Shown here one piece after another: positions 47,685-59,900 of a stretch of DNA of 64,000 bases (positions are counted from its first letter, which is position 1; each line of letters opens with the position of its first letter). The position numbers and the translations under genes were made by a program. Origin of the DNA: Phaseolus vulgaris (lineage: Eukaryota; Streptophyta; Magnoliopsida; Fabales; Fabaceae); contig NC_023749.2 in the NCBI RefSeq assembly GCF_000499845.2, forward strand, positions 2,141,030 through 2,205,029. Reading direction: 5' to 3'. Below the pieces are notes generated by a model. The model ran no database searches. It worked only from the letters and a program-made list of their open reading frames with translations, and was not told where the DNA came from.

Positions 47685-48345
47685 AGGAATCGAGGTTATT
47701 AGGATAATTTAAGACACTTTTAAAGGAGAAAATCATGATAGTTCTATGAGCTTCAAAGTGAACAATATTTTGGATGTGGTAGTTGACCCTAACAATGTTA
47801 TCTCAATATATCTGAGATCGAAATATTTACGTCGATTGTGGGGATGGAAAACGGTTCCAGAGACGAACCCTCATTCCCCTAGCCCTCAACTATAAGGCTA
47901 GTTCTGGTATGTCTAATAGTCTCTCGCTTAAAAGTCGAGACCAAGGATAATTTAAATATATGTTTCTCTTTAACCCCTCCTATGGCGTCTTTAAGAACAA
48001 AATCTTCGTGTAACTTCAAGTTCTAAAGAGGACAATATCTCAAATACGATGATTGACCCTAACAATGTTATCTCCTTCAACTGGGAGGCGTAATGCGTCT
48101 AATAATATCACATTGCTTAGGAGTCGAAACGAGTAACAATTTAAATATATCTTCCTTTTTTACCTCATAAGACGTCTTTTAAGGACACAACCATGATGAA
48201 GTTCCAAGCTCCAAAGAGAACAATATCTTGGATGCGATGATTAACCCTAATAATGTTATCTCAATAGATTGTTGTTGAAACATTGATACCATTTGTGAGG
48301 AAGGAAGAATGATTCCAAAGACGAACTCTCATTCTCCTTAATCTT
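47685..48345. repeat. Three diverged copies of a dispersed repeat in loose tandem
   Basis: The strings GACAATATCTTGGATGCGAT (variants), TTGACCCTAACAATGTTATC and CAAGTTCTAAAGAGGAC recur in the same order near 47731-47820, 47996-48080 and 48183-48275. Between copies lie strings such as CTAATAGTCTCTCGCTTA and ACGTCTTTTAAGGACA. The unit is about 200-260 bp, and the composition is less AT-rich than the flanks. It looks like a repeated-element fragment of unknown class; no coding frame survives. Confidence 0.7.
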
Positions 48346-49423
48346 TGGTATTATTATTAATTATTAATTGTATGTGGATAAATGATTTTGTTTGGATTAA
48401 CAATAAGAAATTGCTATTCTTTTTATTTATAATAATAATGAAAGTATGTGAAACTTTGTTGAGTAAAATTAGTTTTTTTTTTATATATATTTTGGTTAAG
48501 AAGTTGTGAATTTTTCTATTTTATTAGGTTGTGAAAATGTAATAGTAATAGTTTAAAATATTTTAATTTCACCCCTGAGGTGTTTCCCTGACAAATTTAG
48601 AGTTTCACCTTAATAAATATGCATTTAGCAAGTGGTCAAAAATAAAATTCTAAAATTGAATTGAAACACCACGGCCACAATTTTGTAGTATTGTAAGTAA
48701 CTTTTATTCTCTATCATTTAATAAATTATCCTTTTTTTCTAAATTAAAACAATATATCTATTAAAATGAATTATTTTAGCAAGTTTTTTTAGTATGTGAT
48801 ATATTTATTATTGTTATTGTTATAGCTGAACTGAAATAATCTTGAGTAATTAAAGTGATTGAAAACGGAAATAAAGTAATGACTTAAATATTTTTTTCTC
48901 TGCATAATTTTAAGAATATGCAATTTTAATTCTTATAAGTTTCTAATTACAGATTTAGATTTTTAACTTTAAAAAGCAACTAGAGTCTATTATTAATCTC
49001 TCGTCTAATTTAGAAAATTTATAAAATATACAATGAGGAATTATTTTTTTGAAATATTTTATATTCCTATTTTATCTTTAGTTATAATTTAAAATTATAA
49101 ACAATAAAAAATAAATATTAATGATTTATGTACTAAAATAACTGCATATTACAAATTATTAACTATTATTTTTATATAATCGCCATATTTTTATTTTTAT
49201 ACAAAATCTTGAAGTGAAGAAGCTGTAATGACAGTGCTTATTATAAGATATAACATTAAAGTATAATAAATTTAATAACTTTTATTTTAAATTAAAAAAA
49301 ATTAAAATATTTGTAGAAATTTAAATTTTGAAAAAAAAAACAAATTTCGTACACTTTTATTCTTTAAATAAGTATTTTTCTAAATTTAAATAATTCTTTT
49401 CATTAAAAATATTACATACAACA

Positions 49424-49679
49424 CACTTAAAAAATCATTAAATAAAAATTAATTTTAGAAACTATAAAAATTATTAATATCCAAATAAATAGTATTAATA
49501 TTTAATTGACTACTAAATTTTAATTATTAAATTAATTTAAATAATAGTTAATTAAATATTAATTTATAAACTGTTTATCAATAATAGAAATTAATATAAA
49601 TTTTAATTTTTTTTTTCTCTAATATAGTATATAATTTATTTAATATAATAATTAATTATTTTTTTAATGATTTTTTAAT
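49424..49679. mobile_element. Worn copy of the CACTA-type MITE family
   Basis: The left side reads CACTTAAAAAATCATTAAAT followed by AAAATTAATTTTAGAAACT, matching the subterminal sequence of the family. The right side ends AATGATTTTTTAATA. Ends are too degraded to define a target duplication. Confidence 0.45.
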
Positions 49680-50770
49680 AATAATAAATATTTTTAATAA
49701 AAATATTTTAATAAATTAATAATATTTTTTTATTTCAATAGTTATTATAATAATAGTATTTTTTTGTCAAAAAAATATAATAATTCACCTTTACAAAAAT
49801 AATTTATTTATTTATCTAACAAAATAAATAATTAAATACTTTTAAATTTACATCATATAATAATTCAATAAAATTTCATTTTTTATAAATTTATAATGTA
49901 ATAACTATAATTAGGAAAGTAATAAATTGTTTTATAACTTCACATCTTATCTTGATAAGAACATATTACCTTATTTGCTTTTTGAACATTACTCCCAGAT
50001 AAGGTCATTATAAGGAATTCAACAAATATCACCATTAGAAAATGAAATTGATGGTACTGAGAAAGAAATAAATATGAACATTCTTTATTAGTTAAAGAAT
50101 ATCATTTTACATTTACTATATGGTATTTAAGGTGTAACTTTTTTTATCAGCATTTAAGATTTAAGGTTTAACTCAATGATATATTTTATTTCTTTACCAT
50201 TCATTAATGTTAATGATAAAATAGATTATTGCTATTTCATCTCAATAATTAATGTGTTTTTCTTACCAATTTCACATAATAAATAAAAGTGTGATTTATT
50301 AAAACATACACCAGTGCATGTTTTTTTTTCTGGTAGTGGTGCATTAAATTTATATACAATCAAATAGACTTCTTATTTAGAAAAAATAAATAGGTGGTTT
50401 TTTTTTATCTGTATTAATGATTAAGAATTCACTTTAAAACAAAATAATTATATTTTTATTATTATTTATTATGATTATTTTTATTATTTATGAATATTAT
50501 TAGTGTTATTATGATAATTATTAATATTGTTAAAGACAATCGAACTTAAGATTGTACTTCAGGTGGTTTTTTATTAAAAAAAAAACAATCGAACTTAATT
50601 TTAAATATGATACTTTTTTAATTTAAATTTAAATATGTTAAAATATTATCAAGGTCAATTATAATTCTTTATATGAAATAAATGATTGTATTATTTTATG
50701 ATCATTAATAAGAATATTGTTATTAAGATTTTGATTATTATCATTATTATTACTGATACAATAACTTATG

Positions 50771-50793
50771 TTATTATTATTATTATTATTATT
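50771..50793. repeat. (TTA)n microsatellite
   Basis: About seven TTA units in a row within a region rich in ATTATT strings. Confidence 0.85.
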
Positions 50794-51059
50794 TAAATAT
50801 AATTTATAAATGATTTTGTTATGATATGATATTTTAAAATTAAATAATATGTGAAGAAAAAATATTTTAAAATTTTAAAAATCACCGTGAATTAAAAGTT
50901 AGTAAGACCTTACATAAACAAAATACATTTAGTTTTTGAATGTAACATCTCTTTTACCTTACCTAGTAGTTATATAATGCAATTTAATACATTTGTACAT
51001 ATAATTTATCTACAATATTATATTATAAAATATTATTCGTTTATATAGATATTTTTAAA

Positions 51060-51090
<31 letters not shown>

Positions 51091-52058
51091 AAATAAAATA
51101 TTCATTTTAATTTTTATGTTACTCTTTGTTTCTTTACGGTTTAGATTCATTATATATAAACATTTATTATTGTGTAAATCATGATCATTACATATTTTTA
51201 AAACAACAACACAAATAGAAAGTAGGGTAAACTAGTATCTTAAAGACTTTCAACATAACATATGAATCCAATTCAATAAATACAATCATAAACATATGAA
51301 TAATCACATTTCATGCAATTTCATGTTTTAAACAATCGAGTGTTTACAAATATCTTACGTTCCACTTTATTCATGTTAGAAATCTACTTACATTTGTACA
51401 TAGACATTTGACCATACTTCAAGAAGACTCATAAATTAATTTAGACTTAAAGATCCGCACCTGTCATACCACTCATGTTAAGGAATCTCTCCACACATCA
51501 TACTATAAATCTCTTCACACAAACATATGAATCCATTCAACTTGTATGTCAGTTCATATGATGTATTCTGATTAGTTATTTTTCAAACTCTAGACTCGGT
51601 CATATGAACCTCCTTCGACTATCATCTCCTAATAATCTTCATCTGTGTGATTCTAATATACTAATAGAGTCAGATATCTCTTTTAGACGAATCCCTAATC
51701 AATTCACATTCTAACCATCTCAGTACCGTATTTCCTCATTGAAAATACTATGTCTCGATCACATTCTACATAATTTACAATTCATCGCACTCATCAACAT
51801 ACAATTCAATCACATAAAAATTTATAGTTTTAAAATAATTAAAAAATATCAACATTAATCACTTCACATTTAAAATGTCCCAAATCAACTTAATATATAA
51901 CAAGTATTTGATTTATATTTTGATAAATGTTACATTTACTTCTTTTAAACACTTAACTTGCATGAATTTAATCAATGTAGGTCTTATAAAGTTGTAATCA
52001 TTTACAATTTATAAAATGATAAATTTTTATAAGATTTAATTCAATTTTATAGCCTTTA

Positions 52059-52080
52059 GAAAAGAAAAGAAAAGAAAAGG
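52059..52080. repeat. (AAAAG)n microsatellite
   Basis: About four AGAAA units in a row; a similar shorter run lies near 52764-52780. Confidence 0.85.
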
Positions 52081-52957
52081 TAGTTGAGCGAAAATAAGTT
52101 GTGAAAACAACTAAGTTAAAGCTTGAACTTAGGGTACTTACGTTGATGTTGGCAGCATTGAGTGCAAGGTGTTGGTGCTTAGTATAGGGTGACGCTAAGT
52201 GAATTTGAGACATTAAACATCCAAAAATTTGCATCTCAATTTGGTTAAACATAAAAAAAATGATGTTGAACGAATTGAAGGTCACCCCAAAAATTGCTCA
52301 AATAATAAAAAATATATAACTTTAAAAATAAACAAAATATATTAACTAATTTATTAAAATATTAATTATTTTTAAATTTAAAATGCTAATTACATGACAA
52401 TATTTATTTTGTTTAAAATTATAAATATTCTTTATATAATAAAATTTATGTAATTATATTTTGTATGCATTTTATAATTATAAATTAATTTATTAGCTGT
52501 TTTATTTTTAATTTAATAGATTCAACGCTGTTTTATATGTCTTATATTAGATGTGAACTTTTCTGTACAAACTGTTTTTTTTTAAGATTGAATTCAACTT
52601 CATTTTTATTAAATTTATATAATAACTCTTGTGCAATTATATTCTTTTATATTATTATTTTATAATTTTTAATTAGTTCTAAATACCACTAATCTAGAAG
52701 TTCAGAAAAGAAAAATAAAATAATGGAATTAAAAGATAATATTTGACTTGACTATAGTAGAAAAAGAAAAGAAAAGAAATATTTAGGATTGGAATTTGGT
52801 AAATAAGTGGAAAAAGTGTGGCAATATCAAAACTAGCGGCGCCACCCACTTATGTGCCGGATTGGCTGTTACATGACCCCACCAAGCATTGTCTCAACGC
52901 TGAAAAAGAAAGAGAAAAAGAAAACAACACTCTTCTCTCATCTCCTTTCACTTCACT

Positions 52958-52963
52958 TATATA
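52958..52963 (+). promoter_or_regulatory. Candidate TATA box of the coiled-coil protein gene
   Basis: TATATA follows a CT-rich stretch. About 30 bp downstream a CATTCTTCTTCATTTTCTC leader-like tract begins. The first coding ATG is about 4 kb further on, so this assignment depends on a long leader intron being real. Confidence 0.45.
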
Positions 52964-52989
52964 CCCCTCTCTTTCTCTCTCATTCTTCT

Positions 52990-55900
52990 TCATTTTCTCA
53001 ATTTCCATTATCACACCACTTCATCTCCATTTTCAATTATTTTTTATTTTTCAGATTCAAACAAATTCTAAACGTTTTCTGCAACCAAACCAAAGCAAAG
53101 AAACTTTTCCCAGGCAAGAATTCTCTCTCTCTCTTTCCCCTTTCCTTACTCATCTAATCATATATAGTTGCGTGTGGGTTTATCACGCCCGATGAATTGA
53201 CTAACCACCCTAGTTGTTGCTGCCTTCCACCTTATGTTTTCGGTTATTCTCTCTGTTTCTTCTTTCTTCTTTCTCTGCATCTAAAGCGCTGCTGCTGTGT
53301 TATCTTTTCATTCTTCTTCTTCGCATGCAATTTTATTTCTCTGCTTGATCTTATCATGCAATCTTATTTCTCCGCTTGATCTTATCATGCAATCTTAATT
53401 TGTCTGTTTGATGTTTGAGACGATCGGTATTCAGCGCGATCGGAACTTATTTATCTATCAATTTGGCTTTACATGATCAATGATTCTGAGCTGTTCTGTA
53501 TATTCTGTTGCGATGAAGAGTGTTTCACTGCTCTGATCAGAGATAGTGAATGTTTTTAGCCGATCGTGCTGAGTTTAATTAGTTTAATCTTTCAATTTTC
53601 ATCTCTAACTTTTGTTCTTGTGTTTTTTCAATGTTCGATTTGAGTTTTTAATTTTTTTTTTATAAGTGTCACATTTTTTGCTTCTTTATCGAGAATATTG
53701 GTTTTGATCTGGAGATGGATCTCGGTGGAGACAATCAGCCGATTTCTGGTGAGACGTTTCTGTAGAAATTAGAAAAAACTAAAAGTTTCTATAGCTTTCA
53801 CACATTAGGTGGTGATTTTTTTAATATATTTTATATACTCTGATTTTGATATCCTTTTTAGATCTTGTTTTATTGAATTTAATGGTAAATATATGTTTGA
53901 TACTGCATGAAGAAGCAGGGGTAGAGGATAAAAAAAAGGCATTAGTTCAAAAATAACTGTCACTGTATTGCCTGCTGTTTAAAAGGCCTTCTCAGGAATC
54001 TCAGCCCCTGCCAGTCTCACTTTTGTTTCTAATTTTTTATTCCTAAAGTTCACAACTACCCTTAATCTTTTTGGTAAATCACCATTCTGACCTCCACTTT
54101 TACTGACTAAGTTTGTCCTTTTGCAACTAGCCAACTAAGGAGGATTTTGTTTTAAGGAATTTGAAAGTTTTATTAAAAACCTTTTTATGTGACTAAACAT
54201 ACAACAAGGATCAAGTAAAACAAAGAGCTATTTTTCTATAACAGTGAATTATCAACACTTCTGTTTTATTATGCTGATAAACACAACTTCCACTGGATTT
54301 TAGTTATTTATTCTTACACAACTATTGTAATTCAATAATCATAACTACAAATAAAAATTTAATTATAATTGATTAGCAGTGTTAACTTTTTTAAATTTTT
54401 TTAAAAAATATTCATAGTAAATTTTAATTGGTTTATGGTTTTTTTTTTAAAAGTCTAACTCTACTTAAAAAATTTACTCAACTAGTTATTGGGTACCATG
54501 TAACTAAATAAAAGTATACTTTTTTAAATTTAATTATTGCAATATAAATAACAATAAAGTTTTTATTAAATTGAATTTTGAAATTAAAGAAAGTATCATC
54601 GTGAAGAGCGCAGATGATTACAATTTACAGTAAAAGTGATTATGAGTTAGCGCTAATGAAAGAAGTGAGAGTTAGGGGTACCGAAAAGATAGTGAAATTA
54701 ACAAAAGATAGTGAAATTAACGCGCTTTAACTTTGCCGTGTATATCTTTATTTAAATTTTAAAAGACATAACTAAATATGATATGTTTGGCTTTGCTATA
54801 GGAAAGGAAAGTGTTGGTGGGGGCTTTTTAGCCAACTATCAAAAGTGGTCCTACTCATATATCATAGATATTAGCAAATTCTGTGATTCATTTTTTATCT
54901 TTGAATGTTGGATCTTTGGGTCCCGGGATGTTTATGCCCAACCAACGTTCCAGATGTATTTTTTCTTTTTTATGTTGAAAAGTTATATTGGTAAATTTAA
55001 TTTTGAACAAAAGTAGAAAAAAATTTGGAGAATGGATCCAAAGCTATGAGGGGATTATAAAGCCATGGCATGGTATTGGTGGTATGGGTGGGTGATGGAC
55101 ATGGAAATGTCTTATGTGTGAGATCAAGCTGTAAGACAGCATTGTGGGGACCCACATGGCATCTTCAATCCTTCACAAAACCAGTAACCAGATCAGATCT
55201 TTTGCATGTGTAGTTAATATAATTAAGGGGTTGATTGACCAGTGTCACAAATCCATTAACTACTAATAAATTAACATTAAAAACCTTTTACTAGAAAATA
55301 TGTGATGAAACTATAGGGTATTGTTAATTTTTTTTAATAAAAATATTATTCAAATTTCTTTAGTGATATTAGTCATCTGTTAATCTTTGTCATTAATTAA
55401 TTATGACTAGGGTCAGTATTACTTTTTTTTTTACACATGTTAGGGATAAATTTAATGTGCATGGAAATATATACGTGATAACTTCAGTACATCATTATAC
55501 AATTCAAAAATTATACTTATGTGCCCCTAATCATAAGAAGTATAATTTATCTAATTGTTTAATATTTGACGAATTCATTTGAGTTTTTTCTTATATGAAA
55601 ATTATAATTCTTTTAAATTATGAATTATTATATAATTATAGTTATAACCTTTAAGAATGATTAGAATTTGTTGGACATAAATACTTTTAAAATATCTATG
55701 TAAATTTCTTATAGTTAAGAACAACATTGTATTATTTATTTATTTATTTATCATATTAAATTATCTAATACAAATAATTTCATAAAAAATTCAATATTAT
55801 TTTTTTTAACTCAACTTACATTATTTTTTTCCAAATTCTAAACAACTAAAACAAAAATCTTATGACAAACTCACCTGAGTATCATTTGTTGTTTTTACCT

Positions 55901-56977
55901 TCTATTACGTGTCATTGACCCATATATAGTGATGCTTGCTCTTGTGATTAGCTCGATCTTTGTAGCATTAAGTTCTCCATTTTAGTACAAATTATAGAGG
56001 AATAGCATTATTTATATGGGGAATGCGAATTATTTATTTATGGAGAAAAGTTAGCTAATAACATTTTTTTCATATAAACTTCATATTCTTATTGAGCTCA
56101 TTTATTGTGTCATGTGGGAAAACTATCATGACAATGAATTCATGAATGAGGATGCCTTAAAAACTGGAATGATTATATTTTTGGTATTTGTTGTCATAAC
56201 TTTCTCAAGGGAACTCAAATCTATTACTGCCTCCATGGCATAGTATGTCTGAGGTTGTTTCACACATATTTAAAAATTACCTATTTTTAGATATTTATTA
56301 GTAATATATATACTAAAATATCCTTGTTCTCTCTCTTGACTTTTGACTTCGCATTACTCAGTCTTTCAAAACAACTGATCTATTATAGACAATATTAGAA
56401 TTGATATTTGAGTATCTCTTCAAAAACTAAGGGACAAATTTCAAATGTTAAAACGACAATTATTTTGGGATGGAGGTAGCAAGAAGAATTATGTTATCTG
56501 TAGAGTCATTTATATTTATATAAGAATATTTTTTTATCCCATTAATAATTACATGTCATACATTTTTATTGCATAATTTGTTGTACTAGTTACATTTTTC
56601 TTTTAGTAAGATTATGTTAAATCTCTTTTAGAGTTTGAGAGTTATGTTTTGGAGGAGGAAGGAGAGAGAGCATTTTTGTCGTTTTAATAAATATTTCTCA
56701 TTTCATCTTAAAAAAAGTAAATTAACATATTAACCTAAACTTGTTTATTTTTATAAACATTTTCACCTTAATGTTCTTTTTATTTGTATGGTATAATGAT
56801 AATGAAAATAATAGTGTTCAGGTCAACAAACCCTTCTATTTTTCTTGTTCTTCTTTTATCCACTTTCTTTTATCACATTTAAGGGAAAGTGAATTAAGTA
56901 CCTCAACAACAAACAACTACATCTAAATTCCTCTAGTGTCTTCTTTTCTTGTAAAGCAGTCAATATAAAGAAGCAAC
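52990..56977 (+). other. Probable 5' leader exon and long leader intron of the coiled-coil gene
   Basis: A leader exon could run from about 52990 to 53113 and end CCCAG|GCAAGA, a good GC-type donor. The intron would end near 56957 at TTGTAAAG or TTGTAAAGCAG, just before the coding ATG. An alternative later donor (TTTCTG|GTGAGA, 53748) would bring an upstream ATG (53715, MDLGGDNQ...) that is not in frame with the main protein and would make an overlapping upstream reading frame. The roughly 3.8 kb between holds no supported gene. Confidence 0.35.
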
Positions 56978-59900
56978 ATGGAAGAAGAGACCAAAGTCAT
57001 ATCAGAAGTTCCAGGAACAAAGGTTGTTGTGGAGGCAGATCATAACAATGACAGTATCAAGGTATCATTTTCTTCTTGCACTCGTTATTTTAGAATTTTC
57101 TTTTTGTATAAAGTAGTCTCGAGTTAAAAGTTCTTTCTAAAGCTTTTCTTAGCATCATATGTTGCAGTGTTATCGTTATTGCACTGGTCAGTAGGCATCT
57201 ATTTCCAATTGAATATTTTTATGGAATGCAGATTGTACACACCTACTTCCTTTTTTACTCAATAACTGCGTGCTTGTGGAGATGGGATTGAATTATTAGT
57301 ATAGGAGACGAGGACTGAATTAGATGATAGAGATTATGCTATTTTTTTTTATATACTTCGTTTAAAATTTATAAATTTCAAAGATATAAATGTATCCAGA
57401 TAGATTATAAGACACATAGAACTTATAAGATTGTTTAACAATTGATGGTCATTTAGTTATAAGAGGCACACAACTTATAACATTGTTTGAATAATTGATG
57501 ATAAAATCAATTAGTATAAATTTCAAATACTAGTAAATTGCTTAGAACTTCTATTTCACTTTTTTGATAGGCAATCCTGCTCTATCATAAGCATATGATG
57601 GCACTTGAGTTAATTTTATTTTTTATTTGTCTATCTTCTAATTGTTCACCACTAAGACTTTATAAATATACACAATTTCATAAAATATTATTGTCTAGTT
57701 GATCTCTCCATCATTGAACAACTGCTTTTGTATCCATATATTATTAGAGTGGTGATATGATCACTTACTGGACTCTTATTCCATTTACAATTGTTTGAGA
57801 TTATATCCTGTAACTTTTAATATACGATTTCCGTAAAGTAATTTACCATATTTCCAAATTTGTAGATGTTCCACTGCTGGGTCTACTGTTGATATTTGAT
57901 AGTATTATAGTAGCAAAGGCTTTTAGTACAAACTATACCAATGTTTGATGTTCATTTTTTTATTGACTTATTGCAGGAGACAAATGGAGGTTTGCCAAGT
58001 GAAGTAAAGAAAGAAGAGGAAGACAGTGCCTTGGATGGAGAATTCATAAAAGTTGAGAAAGAAGAGAATGCCATAGATGATAAGTCCCACAAAACTGAAA
58101 GAAGCTCAGATTCCCCGAGCAGAGAATTTCTAGAAGCTCAAGAGAAGATACAGGAACTTGATGTTGAACTCCAAAGACTAACAGAATCTTTGAAGACCTC
58201 TGAGCATGAAAACAATCATCTGAGGGGAGAGATCTCAGTTACAAAAGAGAAATTGGAGGAAAGTGGAAAGAAATACGAAGAGCTTGAACTGAGTCACAAG
58301 AAATTGCAAGAGCAGGTGGTTGAAGCCGAGAATAAATATAATCAGCAGCTCAGCAATCTTGAAGAGGCCCTTCAGAGTCAAGAAGTGAAGCAAAAGGAGC
58401 TTCTTAATGTGAAGGAAAAATTCGATGATATTAGCCTTGAGCTTGAACACTCTAGAAAGAAGATGCAGGAATTGCATGATGAGCTGAAACTTTCAGCAGA
58501 CGAGGCTCGGAAATTCGAGGAGCTTCATAAGCAGAGTGGTTCACATGCTGAATCCGAGGGAAAGAAGGTCTTAGAATTTGAGAGATTACTTGAAGAAGCC
58601 AAACTGACTGCAAAAGGAATGGAAGATGAGATGGCCTCCCTTAAAGAAGAACTGAAAGGTGTTTATGATAAGATTTCTGAAAATCAAAAGATTGAAGAAG
58701 CACTTAAAACAACCACTGCTGAACTTTCTACTATCCAAGAGGAGTTGACACTTTCAAAATCACAGCTGTTGGAAGTTGAGAAAAGACTGTCTTCAAGGGA
58801 CTCTTTAGTTGATGAGTTGACCCAGGAAGTAAACCTGATAAAGACATCAGAAACACAGCTAAAGGAAGACGTGTCAGTATTTCAAAATCTACTGGCCTCA
58901 ACAAAGGAAGAACTGCAAGAAAAAAAGTTTGAGTTGGAAACTGCAAGGTCCAAATTGCTGGAGGAGGAAAAATTGAAGGAATCAATTGAAGTTGCACTCA
59001 AGAATCAGGAAACACAGTTTCTCAATGTACAAGAGGAGCTGATTAAACTTAAAACAGAAAATGGAACTCTTGAATCAACCTTGGAAGATGTAACCCTTAA
59101 TTCGAAGAAGTTTGAGGAGTTGTGCACTGATTTGGAGGAAAGACTAAAGCTATCAGATGAAAACTTTCTTAAAACAGATTTTCTTTTATCTCAGGCACTT
59201 TCAAACAACGCAGAGCTTGAGCTGAAGGTGAAGTCGCTGGAAGATCTCCACAATGAATCTGGAGCTGCTGCAGCTACTGCTACTCAAAGGAGCCTTGAAC
59301 TTGAGGGACATATTCAGACTTCAGTTGAAGCTGCAGAAGTGGCAAAAACACAATTGAGGGACCTGGAAACACGCTTCATAGCAGCAGAGCAGAAGAACGT
59401 GGAGCTTGAGCAACAATTAAACTTACTACAATTGAAAACCAGTGATGCTGACAGAGAAGTGACTGAATTGTCCGAAAAAATCTCCCATCTCAACGCTAAA
59501 TTGGAAGAGGACAAGGAAGAGAAGAATCGTATTAATGGCCAACTGCAAGAGTATATGGAAAAGGTAGTTCAACTTGAATCAGACTTGAATAAATCATCTT
59601 TGCGGAGTTCTCAATTAGAGGAAGAGCTGAAGATAGTCAATGACAAATGTTCTGAGCATGAAGACCGAGCCAGTATGAACCATCAGCGGAGCCGAGAACT
59701 GGAAGATTTATTCCAGAGCTCTCACTCCAAATTGGAAGATTCTGATAAAAAGGTGAGTGAGTTGGAGTTGTTACTTGAAGCAGAGAAATACAGAATTCAG
59801 GAACTTGAACAACAAATAAGCGCATTAGAAGACAAATGCAGTGTTTCGGAAGCGCAAGCCAATAAATACCTCAATGATGTGTCTAATTTGACATCAGAAC

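Larger units (their letters stand above)
48346..52817. other. Long AT-rich, gene-poor stretch
   Basis: More than 4 kb of AT-rich sequence with no supported gene. It contains a worn CACTA-type MITE (49424-49679), a TTA microsatellite (50771-50793), an AT then T tract near 51059-51090 and AAAAG runs (52059-52080). The part 51180-51900 is less AT-rich and may be an old retroelement piece, but I saw no diagnostic motif. Confidence 0.45.

Noticed and set aside
52818..53195. Two overlapping frames around the coiled-coil gene promoter
   Set aside because: They span the TATA-like box and CT-rich leader. The Ser/Leu/Phe composition comes from pyrimidine tracts.
54783..55016. 77-codon frame within the presumed leader intron of the coiled-coil gene
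   Set aside because: Aromatic-rich random composition with no start context or splice support.
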